NCBI RefSeq assembly: GCF_964355755.1
Contig: NC_092677.1
Span: 12,298,601 to 12,362,600 of the forward strand
Direction: 5' to 3'
Length of the DNA stretch: 64,000 bases
DNA from: Antedon mediterranea
Taxonomy: Eukaryota > Echinodermata > Crinoidea > Comatulida > Antedonidae
The notes below the pieces were generated by a model. The model was not told where the DNA came from. It saw only the letters and a list, made by a program, of their open reading frames with translations, and searched no databases. A program made the position numbers and the translations under genes. Shown here in pieces: positions 23,007 through 36,796 of this stretch. Each line of letters begins with the position of its first letter. Position 1 is the stretch's first letter.

Positions 23007-24600
23007 CTAAAAGAAAGAAAATTACAGATTTTTTATATTTGCAAATTATTTTTATTCTGTTGTGAATATGGTATGGTTCATCGCAAATACTGTAGCTTGA
23101 TTTCATGAGGAACTTCATTGCACAATGCATGATGGGAAGGGTTTGGGAGCAAACATCACAACGCGTATATAAATATACAAACAACAAAATCGTGTACGTG
23201 CGCGTCGTGACATTTGCTCCTGAACCCTTCCCATCAAGCGTCGGGCACGCTATTTGCTTATTGGCACATCATTAGTGCATGGTCAACTGTACCAATATAG
23301 ATGGACGGGAAAAAAATTACAATTATATGCACGTGCCACGGTTGATCATGTCATTTTCATAAAAATAATTAATAATTGATAAAAATATTTATGATATTAA
23401 ATGTGATTATGAATGTAAAATTCTCTTTTTATCTAATTAATACAGATAGTTAGCCTGGCCCTATGCATTTTACTGTATAATGGGATCAAGATGTATTTTA
23501 CATTTTAATCTTATCAATTTACGATGATTTCAGAGGCAGGCTAGCTAGGCCGAGGCCCTTATTCATGATGATCCGTCATGTCGTGGGTCTGCATCGTGCA
23601 AGAAGCAGGGGATTTATACACGAAATGCTCGATCTCCCGAGAGCACCGCCACCACCACACAGACAGCACTCACTGTGTGTCGAAAACAACAACAGCTCTA
23701 AAATACTTACAAAAAAGCTCTTTAGAATTTACGGACACCTTTATTGAAAATACAACTGTTTGATTCGAATAAGTCTTAACTTCCCATTGCATTTATAACG
23801 AAACAATTGAATGAGAGACAGTAAAGCTAAGCTCCGGCTTAACACGAAACGTTGGATGCCGCGTTGTCGATCCACAAAAACCCAGGTTGACGTGGAACAT
23901 GATTATCTTCCGGGTCAAATATTTGAATAGTTTCCACTTCCGGCTTCCATTTTGCGTCATTACATTTTCCATTGTTTATGTTTTATCACCATTGTATTTT
24001 AACAGTATTCTTGTAAATTACGTCTATTGTATAAACATAATTAAAATATGTATTAGCCAGACTAAATAATAACTATATGCAATAACTTTGAAATTTGAAA
24101 TAAACGAAGTAATATTCAATTTATTGCATCATTTTCATTTTCTTTATAAATTTGTAAGTTCTGACCCATGACAACAACACGCACGAATCATGTGCCTTTG
24201 TTATGATCGTTATATTTTAACTAGTAGGTGAACTTGAAATACAATGTTGAAATAAATGACATATAAGCTCAATATATAGTTGATGAATAACAACTTATTG
24301 AACGTAAAACGTGGTCAATGAAGTATTGCAGCAAGTTTAATTCATGAAAACATTACTGTATTATAAAATATAATAAAACACCTATATTATTTGATGAATG
24401 GTACATTCCTAATTGTGACGCAATAACTTCCAAATTTGGCAATCAGCTGTTTGTTGTCAACAAACGGTATACGCTTATCGTCAGGACATAATTAACTGTC
24501 TAAGTTTTTCTTATTTTCGCTAACGCCCTCTTCAAATTGCAGTATTATTTTGCTCAAATTTGTATCTAGAAAGAAGAAACTTATATTTTGTATAATTTTT
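23007..24600. other. Upstream region of C19orf12-like gene and spacer to TP53INP
   Basis: Likely contains the untranslated first exon of the minus-strand gene: a donor GTAAGT lies on the minus strand at 23705-23710, after CA-rich and GC-richer sequence up to about 23650. It also holds the inverted repeat at 23127-23239. No coding exon recognised. Confidence 0.4.
23127..23239. repeat. 37-bp imperfect inverted repeat upstream of C19orf12-like gene
   Basis: Arm 23127-23163 (GCATGATGGGAAGGGTTTGG...) pairs with arm 23203-23239 (...GAACCCTTCCCATCAAGC) across a 39-bp spacer, with about six mismatches. Confidence 0.7.
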
Positions 24601-27592
24601 GTGTGTGTAGGTAAGTCAGATTATTAATTATTAAGCAAAATAGTAAGCACAGCCATTATTGGGCGGATCTCGAATTTGCGCGGAATTTCATCGCATAGAG
24701 ACTGAGACTGAGAGGAGAGGAGGCTAGAGCCGTTCACTCTTCTGATTGTCAGTTTCAGATTTGTGAAGCCTTGGAATTAGGTTCTTGTAATTAATTGATG
24801 TTGGTGAAGTGATTAGAGCTTCCTTTTCTTCTTCTTGTTTATCATCACTTGACCTGTAATTGTCTTAGTTAGATATTTTCATTTTGACTGAAAGTTTATT
24901 TTTGACAGTTGCCAGTTGGTTCATGTAAGGAGTTGCCATGGCCAGTAGAGGTGGGTGTAGATTCAAGTCTAGGCTAGACCTAATCATAGAAGACTACTAC
25001 TAGTGCTAGTATTTATTTTACACAATAGAGTTCAAACAAGGAACTAAAGGATAATTTGTCCAGGTGCTAAATTTAAATAAAAATTGTCATCTTTTTAATT
25101 GCTACCCTGGGAAAATATTAACTGCTATTAATATTTATACCTAACATTCGATCCATCATGATTAAGTAAATATTTATTAAAGTTTACTATCTTATTAATT
25201 GTGCAATATAATGTCTGTTTATGTTTTTCATAACTTATTTGGTGATAAGATCTTTCAAAAGGGCAATCGTTACGTTTGATTTACTCATAAACTGTGTAAA
25301 ATATTTTATAATCATTGTACAATCTAACCTTCAGTTTGTATAATCTTTGTAATCTCTAACCAATTTACCTTGAACTAGAATAAAGAACAGGTAGCATATT
25401 TTGTATTTGATTCTTATGTGTTATATTGTTTCTAAAATAATATTATTTACGATTTGATTTTGTTGAACTAAACTGATTTATAAATTCTATTTATTTGGTA
25501 CAGTACAACAGTACCTAATTGTATACAGTATTCGTATTCTTATTTATATTAACCCTAAAAGTGTATTTTAGTCATTACAGACCCCAGGATATGAACAGTC
25601 ATGAATTCTGTCTGCAAAGAATAAAACAATACAAAAAACCACCAAAAACAACTATGATTTGTTATTGTACAATAAAATGCATGTAACTTCCTGATATTCA
25701 ATTACCACAACCTTGGATTAATATACTATTCATTCATTGACGGAATATTACTTCATTTTAATTGAGATCAGATTAATCAAACCTGTAGTATTGTATTCAA
25801 TGCAACCAACCTGAATGACTAGTGAATTTCCATTAAAAACACAATGATTTAAAGAACAATACAATTTGCAGTGATGATGAATAAATTTAGGTTAAATTAA
25901 ATAATGGGGAGAGGTGCGATAAGATATTATATTATTGCTTGGTACAGGTTTGAGAGAATTACCGAACCTCATCTCCAAGAAACTCGTGTTAAAATATTGA
26001 TACGGTTAGCCACCAATTTTTCTAAAAATATTTTGCCATCTAATTAGACTACTGTATGTGTTATTTTGATGTGGTCTCTATGTGTCATTACCGTCCTTGC
26101 GTTACGTTAGCTTGCATGAAGAATTTATTAGCTGTGCGTAATGGCCATCAAACAAAATGTATGTAATTGTAACAGTCGCACTTTTTGTTAGTACTGTATA
26201 TCAGTTTTTGTCAAATTTATTATCTTGTACGATTGATTTCCTCCTCCTGTATTTATGTGAAGTACAATACATTGCACCAGTTTTAAAATACCCAATTTGA
26301 CCTATGAACTGTGTCGATCACTGTTACTCTACGTGTCATTACCGTGCTTGCGTTACGTTAGCTTGCATGAAGAATTTATTAGCTGTGCAAGTAATGGCCA
26401 TCAAACAAAATTGTTATTAGAGTATTATTAATTCCATTCAAATCAATTGTGTCATGCCTGAGTAGTTTTGTATAAAATGATTGAATACCAGCATTGGATT
26501 GGTATTATTATTATTATTATATCATATCAATAGATGTATGATGAATGGATATTATGTCAATACATTGTAATGAATGTGCTGCTAGCAAAATATAAATTCC
26601 ACTAATAAATAATCACTGTATTTTTCCACATCGTGCCTTAAATTACACTGCTATTTTATCATAGTAAATATCAACATTCCAAGTAAAATTATAGAAATGG
26701 CTCCTGTAGATCCAGGATCTATATGAAAACATAAGAGAATAATGTGGAGCAGGGAATTCAAATGAAGTAGACCTGGCTAGCGGGTGTCACAAAACCTAAG
26801 ACCACGAAAGCTAAGACCCCCTAAGACCTAAGATCACGAAAGCTAAGACCCAAGACCTAAGATTACAAATATTTATTTATTGATAAACATTGTTTAATGC
26901 AAAAAAATGATCAAGAAAATTATAATTATTTATTTAAATTTTTGAATCTGAATTTTTAATTGTTAAACATTTTAATCTAAATGATGACAATACTAATTCT
27001 AATACTCATATTATCTGGATGCGTAATTGTGTTTTTTTTTTTATTGTTTGTACTTTTTTGCAGACTATCTTTTTTCTTTGCTCTTCTCTATCAATTATTT
27101 GCAAATACGCAAGTAAAGTGTTCACAGTCTGATAAGCAACTGTGCGGTGCCCTTTGTGACTGAGTCATTGTTCCATTAGGATCTCCCACTCTTTTTTTCA
27201 TTGTCTAATGCTACCCTGGGAAGAACTTTTTGTGGAAGTGTAGTATTGCATGTCAGGCTATTTATAGATTCTGTAAACTTGACAGCTGGAATATGGGCTA
27301 CCCTGGGAAAAACCTCTTTATTTTTTTTTCTGTGAATGTCTAGGTCAGGTTATATATAGAACTGACACTGAAGGTGATCCTTGTTATGGACACTTTCAGT
27401 GTATTATGAAATAAAGATATTTCATACTATTTTTAAAAATACAGTACATTTAATAAAGGCTGTTTAAAAAGGTAGATCATTTTGTTTCAGGTTCTTATTT
27501 GATTTAATTATTGTGATACAATCATTAGGTACAAGATACCACTATGTTTTCCTTTTAAATACTATTTATATTTATTTTTCTCCGATTCTAGC
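24601..27592. other. Probable TP53INP 5' region and first intron
   Basis: The sequence around 24660-24740 is GC-richer (GGGCGGATCT, GAATTTGCGCGGAA), as for a promoter or 5' UTR. The rest is AT-rich intron-like DNA. It includes an ~80-bp direct repeat (26080-26160 and 26335-26412), a CTAAGACC-rich stretch at 26795-26865, and a diverged ~90-bp tandem pair starting GCTACCCTGGGAA at 27209 and 27297. No coding exon seen. Confidence 0.4.
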
Positions 27593-30060
27593 TATTTTGG
27601 ATAAAAAACAAGCTATTCTTTTCAATTGTTTTATTGTTCTATCATAATAAAAGACAACATATCAAGATGCTTAGTGGAATTGCAAGTTTTCTTTTCGGTA
27701 CCACCGATGGTGACGAGGTGTTGAACGCCCAGCAGATGGACCTAACTGAAGCCGATGATGAATGGGTTCTTGTTGACGTTACGAGTAAGTGTATTTTAAC
27801 CACCTTTATACTGACGCATAAAGTAAGCTATAAAAAGATTTCTCCACAGAAATTGAATAAATTGGGATTTAAAAAAAATTATATAGACTCGTTTCTGTTG
27901 GCAAGAAAATACCATTCTTTCGGTATTGAAATCTGTATTATCTTGCTTAAAACGAGCCATAACAAGTCAACTGTACGAGTTTTTTTCTATATAAAATAAT
28001 AAAAGCTGTTTTCACACAATTATTGTTCTGTTCAAATAAATATATAATTATAAATTATGCTGTATTCGATTCTGGAAAGCCCAATATTTTTGCCATTCAA
28101 GTACGAAATACTATGCTGGATGAATTTTGACAATGTTTAGTTGTTAAGGCCCATTTACACTAGGGCGATAACGATCGACGATAAATAGATAAATATGCAT
28201 TTTTCATAACTAAAACAAAAGAATTTTAAAAAGTTTCCATCCTAGAACTAGAGGATTATCATCTATGCTGCCTTTGATGAAAATAATATTTCCACACGTC
28301 CAATCAAATGACGTCATGATTAGTAAGAGCAATAATATCGTTACAATACAACGATTTTATTGTTTTCATTGATCATGACGTCATTTGATTGGTTTTTCAA
28401 AAATAATATTTTTATTAAATACAGCATATATGATTATCCTATAGTTCTAGAATGAAAAATGTTCTAATTTCTTTTGTTTTATCAAACAAAAATTTATGTT
28501 TATCTACAGTATTTATTGTCGATCGTTATTGCCCTGTGTAAATGGGCCTTTAGACTATGGGTCTCATTTGAATACAATACAATAGCCTGATGAAGGTCTA
28601 TAACAATCATTATACTAGCAGATGGGAGGGCTTGTTTACTTGGTGCCTTGCCAATTTTGAAATTGTAAACATCACAGAGACATAATAACAATAACAATGT
28701 TATCCATTTTCATCTAAAAATTCAATAAACAAAATACTAATAATAAAAGAAATTAGGTCAAATAAATGATAACAATACGGATATTATTAAAAGGGGATCT
28801 ATACTGCTAACAAGGTATCTATATAATAATAGACCTACTGCTATAAGTGAATTGATATATCTACTGTACTGTACCTCTTACCACTAGATCAAGCTCTGAT
28901 GTTACATAACAATTTCATCATACATACATATACAGTCAGTGGTTCAATAAATACACTTAAAGCAAATAATAATGCTAAGCAGATAACAAATTTTACCAGT
29001 TTTCAAACATAAATGTATTTAAAATTTTAATTTGGAAACTATGCATTTAAGCTTTGTGAATTCTAAATTAATAGCTTTTCATCAGCTTACAACAGACTCA
29101 TTGATTCCAATTTTCCCTCCAAACTGTTTTGTTTTGATCTTCATTGTTTCCTTGTTTAATCACGGTGACCCATTTTCAAACAGGTGGTTTTTTATTAATT
29201 TTTTTTTCTTGTAAGTCAAGGTTTAAGTTAATTCTTAGACCAGATGCAATGTTTACACTGTTCCTTGTTTGCCTAGTAGAAAAGTTTAAAATTAACAAAA
29301 TTATCTTTTTTTCAGACGTGAGAAGAAGTCCGAGAATTAGTCGAGATTCGTCACCTTCGAAAGAAAATCAAGGTTCCAAAGGTGGAAATACGGCGGATGC
29401 GATACCAATTCCTGTTGAGGAAAGTTGGTTTATGACGCCTCCACCATGTTTTAATGCGGGCTCACCGGGACATATAGCCACTAGCCCGATGGAAAATCTG
29501 TTAATTGAACATCCTAGTATGTCGGTGTACCACAGTTCAAGTTCACGTGAGGCGCACTGTCGTGTAGGAAACTCTCGTCAACCAATCCGCAAACATAAAC
29601 TCCGAGCAAGAACTGTCCACCAACCTAAAAAGGCGGCAGCAATTGCAAACCGCCTCGGTATTGAACAGTCCCACAGTGCAGCTGTGGTTCATGCTAGAAA
29701 CATAGAGAAAAAGCAATTTAGTAAATCTCTATCACGTTCAAAAGTCGAACGAGCGAATAAAGCCTATCATCAAGAATCAAATGGGAAGCGACGTCATTAT
29801 CGGAATAACAAACCGGGAAGACATACAAACGCTGTCTACAAACAGTGTTGATGCGCCCTCAACTTGCCACTCAGTTTGTTGTGTTGCTTCTCTTTTGTTT
29901 TTCATTAGATTATTTATTCTAAAAATGTATTTTTACTAAAAATCCAGTCTAAACATTTATTAACAATATAGATATATTTGGATTGTTTATTCATATGATT
30001 TGTATAGGTTGAATTGTAAATTAATTGTTTGTGTTTATACTTCATGTAACTGTGAATAAA
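27593..30060 (+). CDS. TP53INP: Tumor protein p53-inducible nuclear protein (TP53INP1/2 family)
   Basis: Stress and autophagy cofactor that shuttles between nucleus and autophagosomes in vertebrates. CDS exons are 27667-27784 and 29316-29851, joined in frame, giving 217 residues. The coding exon likely starts at 27593 after acceptor TCCGATTCTAG. The first exon carries an LC3-interacting motif in an acidic setting (DDEWVLVDV, core W33 to V36). The second has the family blocks EESWFMTPPPCFNAG and SPMENLLIEHPSMSVY and a basic C-terminal half that could bind RNA or act in nuclear targeting. ATG 27667 is the first Met in the frame. A poly(A) signal AATAAA is at 30055-30060. Untranslated 5' exon(s) probably lie at 24650-24950 (donor candidates near 24612 and 24951). 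The vertebrate paralogues 1 and 2 cannot be told apart here. Confidence 0.93.
28147..28549. mobile_element. 403-bp foldback MITE in TP53INP intron, TTA target duplication
   Basis: Left end AGGCCCATTTACACTAGGGC and right end GTGTAAATGGGCCT are inverted over about 40 bp. Pairing continues through the interior (CAATCAAATGACGTCATGAT against ATCATGACGTCATTTGATTG), so the whole element folds back. Flanked by TTA at 28144-28146 and 28550-28552. Noncoding; PIF/Harbinger-like by target duplication. Confidence 0.8.
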
Positions 30061-30811
30061 TCTGACACACATTGTAAGTAGAATCATTCATCCATGACCA
30101 AACTATCATATATTTAATGTGTAAAATATTCAAAGAATATTATTTATATATTTTCATAATCAGCAAGAGAAATCAGAAATGTGAGAAATGCAAAAATACA
30201 GTAAATGGAAACATTTAAACGAATATGAAACAAATGTAATACTTATGACATTAAGTAAGGTTTAATCACCAATCAATATTATTTATGACAGTATAAAACT
30301 AGTTCATATCTCCAGATAATATAATTGATGCTATAATTCTGACAGTATTAAGAAAATGATAATTGGGTTTTTTTACTCGCATATACAGTACTGCTCAACG
30401 CATAGAGGTATTACTTTTAGTATTTCACTATAATAATCTGTAGGATTATTCCTACAACAACAAATATTATACCGTGATATTTCTATGTCAGGTAATTTTG
30501 TTGTTGTTTTTGATACAGTACTACTCTACCCATAGAGGCATAAAGAAGATGTTAGCATAAAATCCATGCTGATAATGATTTTGTATTGACGCTCTATCAA
30601 ACGATACAGTAATTAAAGAGCTCTAGAATATTAGGAATCGTTTAAACCCAATCATAAGTTACCTTCTATACCCAGTATAAATATAAATTTCAATCAATAG
30701 CACTTTACCTCTTTCACTTTCACAATTTTTAACCTAAAACACATAAAATAAAGACAAAATCTATACGAGTTTACCCAAAGATGATTTTGATTATTTAAGC
30801 ATTCTTACAAC

Positions 30812-30990
30812 CAGTGGCGTAACGCAGACCCCTGGTTTAAGAACCTTAAGTGGCCCTCCAACGCTTGAGGCCTCGGGCGTTTTTAGCTTTTTCTTATTTT
30901 AATGCCTGATTTTTGGCACTGCTCAGGGGACCCCATAAGCTAGGGCCCCCTGGGTTTAGCCAGTGAGCGCTCATACCTGTTACGCCACTG
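30812..30990. mobile_element. hAT-type MITE with perfect 8-bp target duplication
   Basis: Ends CAGTGGCGTAAC and GTTACGCCACTG are perfect inverted copies. The 8-bp direct flanks CTTACAAC (30804-30811 and 30991-30998) are identical. Noncoding, 179 bp. An 8-bp duplication and CAGTG ends are typical of hAT elements. Confidence 0.88.
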
Positions 30991-32269
30991 CTTACAACAT
31001 ACAGTATCTTAGTTGCCCTACCACAGTATTATTTTTAAGTATTCTAAGTAAGATTAAGAAGAAACATCAAAACAAACATATTTACTGTCTATAATCCTGT
31101 CTTTACAAAAGAACAAACACTAATCAAAAATAATGAAATTGCTTTTCTGCAATGCCCTTGCTTAGACAATAATATATTAAATTGTTTTAATTAAAGACAA
31201 TTGTTTGAAATTGGTATCCTCAGAACTTGAAAGGCAACGTATTGCATACAGTATTGTATTCATCTGTCAACTGTTGTCAGATAAAACTCTTAAAAAGTAC
31301 TATTACATTGATAGTTATCACGCTATTGATATCTAGTATCATACTTGTGTACACAAATATGTTTACCTTAGAATGGTTAGAGACCAGCATATGTTAATAC
31401 ATTAGTCATTTTATTTTATTGCGAGGTGATCTTGTTAAAGGTTTATATGTACTGAGGTTATCTGCTTTGGTTGGTGTAGTTCTGAGTTTTCTAGACTTTT
31501 GCACATAATACTGTATTCATTCGAAATAGTCTAAGAAATTTGCACTTTTTCGTTCTGTATGGGGTCACATATTTCTGTATAGAAGTATAGTTACTATAGT
31601 TACTTGCACTTTAGTAATCATAACAGTAACAACTAGATGCAATACTAGAGATACAATATTTAAATGTAAAACTGATACTGGAATCATATTAAGTACTGTA
31701 CTTTTGATTAAATATTCAAATTGCATTGCCTTGCATTCAATTATGTCCAAGGAAATGATTTCCAAAAACAAACTAGTTCAGTATATAACATAGTATCGTC
31801 TTTCTGGGTTTAAATACTAGGAAATGATCTTTGTAAGGTAGCATAAAAAACAGCCTCAATTAAATGTAGCTATCAAGAAGCAATCTTCCTTTTATTGCAA
31901 AAAAATAGATTTATTTAATATCTAAACTGTATGTAAAACCTATTATCGTAATTAACCGATACAATGCAAGCTCTCGATTTCAGATATTATGCTGGTCTTA
32001 TCATTAATTTTTATATAGACATATAAACTAATAAGGCCTCAAGCTTCTCTTCTATAAAGCAATCTTTGTCAACGCTTTATTGTTTGTTATTAGTGAGTTC
32101 TTCCTCCTTTTGCCAAGCCTCTATTGAACAATGCCAACTGTTTCCTTATTTATTACCCGCATGGCACATGCAAAAGAGGACCTGCTGGAGTTAGGATTTT
32201 GTGAAATTGAGTAGGACTAAACAGTAGTACTCAAATCAAACCAGTTTTCTATGAAATTGTACTAACTAC

Positions 32270-32405
32270 CACTGGCTATGAGGGCTCACTGGCTAAACCC
32301 AGGGGCCCCAGAGCATGATCAGTCCAATGCAACTACCGAGCATTGAAGGGCTCCTTAGGAGTGCTAAACCAGGGGCCTTTGCCCTATATATATGTTACGC
32401 TACTG
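32270..32405. mobile_element. Related hAT-type MITE with 8-bp flanks (7/8 match)
   Basis: Starts CACTGGCTATGAGGGC and ends GTTACGCTACTG. Flanks are CTAACTAC (32262-32269) and TTAACTAC (32406-32413). The interior GGCTAAACCCAGGGGCCCC is shared with 48325-48365. Confidence 0.72.
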
Positions 32406-33854
32406 TTAACTACAGTAGCTGTCAACAAAATGTCTATAGAAAACATGTAACACTTTGAATTATCTGCATAGTACATCCAAGCGTCACATTGAGAAATCTG
32501 TACGTTTAGTTTTCCATTTATAATGCTTGATAATATTACCACGTCGCTATTATTCTTGGTTAGTGGTTTGTGAATGAAGTTATATTTGTGCCACTCGAGT
32601 TAGCATACTCTGCTGTAACAGGTTTTCATATTTATAAATATCCTAAAATCATTGATCAGTTAACACGCTATTGTTTGTGAAATGTATAAACACATCCTGG
32701 TTTGGGCGAAGCTATTAATTGTATTATTATTATATTCATTGCTATGTTTTCCAGGGAAAAATAAACCAGTATAAACCATGTTTACGCTTGTCTTCTGTAG
32801 TAAAGGTTATTTAACATGGTCCCTTGTTTTATTTATTACTTGTTTTCCACAATTTTAACATTACTACTTCAGTCGAGCAATTCAATGTTTCACAACAAAA
32901 TTATTTATCTAGTCAATTGATTTTTTTCTTGTAGAACATGCAATTTAAAATATGATCATGCTGCAGATGTTAAGTTTATTTCTTTACAAGAAACAAATGT
33001 CATCTAAAATAATATTACCATATTACACATTTCTAAATTAATATAATATTTATTCTATTTATAATATATTATTATTGCTATCCTTAAATGCTATACTATA
33101 ATATCCTATAATAGGATTTACATAATTATTATTAATAGATTCATTATTATTAATGAATACTAATGGGTATTCATTTTTAATTAATGCATATTCATTTTTA
33201 GTTAATGAATATTATTTAATGTAATGTTCAATTCTACTTTTTCATAATAATATAGGCCTAGTATAAGTTAAAATAACTAATAATTAAATACAATTATTTC
33301 AATTAAATACAGTAGTTATTAGTAATGTAATTACATTGTTTCATAGCTAATATTTTAAATTAAGCAATTTTTTGTGTTTTTATGTAAATGAATAGTTTGA
33401 CTGTTGTTTTGATAAAGATGTGTGTGTTTTTTTTGGATTTGCGTATTCGAGTTGGATTGTAGGGGTAAGGAACATAGGCACAACGTAAGCAAGCTGGCCA
33501 TTCTTAAACCGGCCATTTGGTTGGTCAGTTGTGTTGTGATTGGTCAAATTACTTACGGTGGGCTTGCGTCCAATTGGAAGTTACGGTTACTGTATTTTAC
33601 ATATTTATGTTCGAGTTTAGAATGACTTGCGTGTGTGCATGTTGAAAATAAGGTTAAATTTATAGGCTAGAATATTTTCTGCCATGTTATTTACTATCTA
33701 ATACATGTATTTGTTTGTTTTTCAAATGATTTTTACGCAGGTCAGTATGAAATTCTACCTCTATTATCTACTGGCCTAATCTGTATCTACAATAATTATT
33801 GTTAAATAACAATGTTTGAGTGTTGTAGTTAGGATACATTAATACAGGTAGAAT

Positions 33855-33917
33855 GTTTATTTTACACTTAATCTACGTATGATCTTAGATCATACGTAGA
33901 TTAAGTGTAAAATAAAC
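33855..33917. repeat. Perfect 30-bp palindrome with 3-bp centre
   Basis: Arm 33855-33884 (GTTTATTTTACACTTAATCT...) is exactly inverted at 33888-33917, separated by TTA. It lies in intergenic AT-rich DNA. Confidence 0.9.
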
Positions 33918-36796
33918 TCAAATGCAATGTTTTAATTGTATTAAGAAAAAAATAATAAATCAATTTCTGTATCTACTGCACTTTTTTTTTCTCTTCACAA
34001 TTCTCGTTGCAAATTGTAGATAGGTGTTTAGGGTTTAGAAAATGTTAAACAAAATAGACAGTTGGCATATTGTCAGTTGATTGGTTGATAGAAAAAAAAT
34101 GATAAAAAATGTATAAATTAGATTCCAATAATTGTATAGATTTGATGGAGAATTGAAAGTATTTGTAAAATATGTATGATGGAATATTGAATATTAGTGG
34201 TGATGTAATGGAAAAGATAAAAAGTATTTACTATAAAGTGTTTTTATTTTTCAAATGGTTGGTGTGGTTGGTTTTTTGGTCTCATATAAAAAAAACACTA
34301 ATTAATCAACATGTAGTAAACATTCCTAAAGTAAAAATGAAAAAAGAAGTGATATTAAAATTTATTATGTAATATAATATATTTTGAAAGTGTTTAATAT
34401 TCATGTCACAGGATCATACCATCACCGCTTGGTAACTGGCGCTACCCTCATCAAATGTCAAACACTGCTTGTTGGTAATGCTGTACTAGTCTGTGTCCGT
34501 CTGTACTCGTTTTTTTTCAAATTAACATATCACATTACCATTAATACAGGTGATCTGATGAACTATTGTTTTATTATTTGCTATACAAACAAAATTCCCA
34601 TTAAAAACAAGTGGTATTGAAAATTTATCAAAAATGTGCACCTTTCTTTTGTAACTAATAATATATTTATATGTTTGTTTTGACATTCAAACGTGCACAT
34701 TTTTAATTTATAATCAAACAATTAGCTTGGCACGTAACATTAAATGTCAATGTATGATGTCTGCTTAACTGTATGGAGTGAGTGCAGAATCTGTTTGGGG
34801 TTTAGCCTATTCTCATTCCTGGTTATTTTTACATTGATGACCGAATAAATATTATTATTATTATTATTAATATTATTTTAAAAAAACCACAAAAAAAACC
34901 CAGTATAACATGCAAAAGTGTTCGTTTTTTGTGAACATATTGTTCGTATTATTAAAGGACTGTATTATAGCAACGGTCTTACCGACTGTGTATATAATAT
35001 AATAAAACCGATTATACTGTACTTGAGGAGATAAAACCACTAGTAATGATCGTTTTTAACGCAGTCCTGCCTAGGACTCAAAATAAGATATAGTTTGAAT
35101 AATTGAATAAAATTTATATTCTTTTATTGCCCCTTGTTATTAGTATAATATTAGTGGTATTAAAAGACTTGCTTTTGAATGTTGTGGAGTTTGGAAACCA
35201 AAACATTTTAGATAGCCTTCTACCTAGAGCATTCAAACACGTTTTTACCATCAAATGTATACTGTATAGCACATATATATTACACATTATATTATATTGT
35301 GTGTAGTGAATTATTACAACTATATATTAATAGTTACTTATTGAAATTTTTCTGTATTTTTTCTTGTTTAGATTATTAAAATTGCAATTTTCAAAACTAT
35401 GATCAAAATAAAACCACAGATCAGATAATGAGTTGTTTTCTTATTGTTTAATTTCTCACAATCCTGGAGAGATACAATTTCCAGGGGTGGATGAGAGGGG
35501 TTATTGCCGTGCTTGGGTCATTCCACACGCCACACCCACCTATTGTACATGTACTACTACTCAGCACGACTCCACGTTTAAAAAGCTCCAGAAAATAACA
35601 TACAGCCACTAGATTCAGATTCGATTTATTAATATAAATCATTCATACATAGTACAATGATAATTGTTTTCTTGGCAGAAAAACACAAGCAAAATAATAC
35701 ACACATAATATTTACATTCGTGATAAACTTGGAACAACAACAACAACAACAACAACTGATCAAGCAATATAAAATAAAACAGACATAATGACCTATCTTT
35801 TAAACTCATTGTTGTGTAGTCTAATAGCGCTAGGTAAGAATGAACATTTATTTCTATTTGTTTAACTGGAATTGTTGTTAATCTTCCAGATCTGGGAACT
35901 ACTAACTTATTGTTGAATAGGCCCTATTGAGGATAGAGAATTCAGACTATCCTAATGTGTTTCAATCAACTGAACTAGCTTTGTAATATTGATAATGCTA
36001 TTAAGATTAGCAATGATGGTTTGACATCTGCAAAGGTTAAATGTTCAACTTCGCATACATTAACACAACAAGGTCCTTTGTGGCAACTGAACTTCAAATT
36101 GTCCCCTTCCTGTAAACTGATATTTCATTTACAAAGTGGAAACAGTGTTGAAGAATTGTTGACATTCTAAATACTTAAATAATTATTAATTATTTAGTTT
36201 ATTATAAATTATAGATAAAATTGTATGTCGAAACAAAAATCAATATATATACTTCATAAATATTGATATACAGTATGAATGTATTACAAGTGCAACTACA
36301 TACAGTGTAGCAGTGATGAACCCAGACATTTGACAAAAGGAGATACTGAAATATTTATATTGATTAATAAATACAATATTAAGAGCATCTAATAAATAAT
36401 ATTAAGAGTATCTAATAACTGAATAAATTGTGTGCAAAGTAACCAAAATATTTCTTCGATTTTTCTGTAGATAGTTTGCCTACTGCATATATATTATTTT
36501 GTTTGTGGATGTAAATGATAGGTGGGCATGCTGTGGATACACCTCCTCCTTTCCTCTGATGTAAAACATTCAATAAATGATTCAACTTCTGCATGCAGTC
36601 CATATTCGCATATCTCAGCTGCTGTTATATGCAGCCTTGGTCTAGAGTAGTATACAACCAACTCATTCTTTGCAGCTAATGATCTAATTAATATTGACGT
36701 GGGTCACATAAAGATTATGACATCATTGCTTGCCACTACAATCCATGACATCATTCATATTGACTGTAGTAAGGTGGGGTGCTATCAGTGTATGTG

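Noticed and set aside
33422-33625. 67-residue frame as a membrane protein
   Set aside because: It overlaps a dispersed CCAAT-like repeat related to 14328 and 47812.
35737-35757. CAA repeat as polyglutamine coding
   Set aside because: Short microsatellite with no open gene around it.
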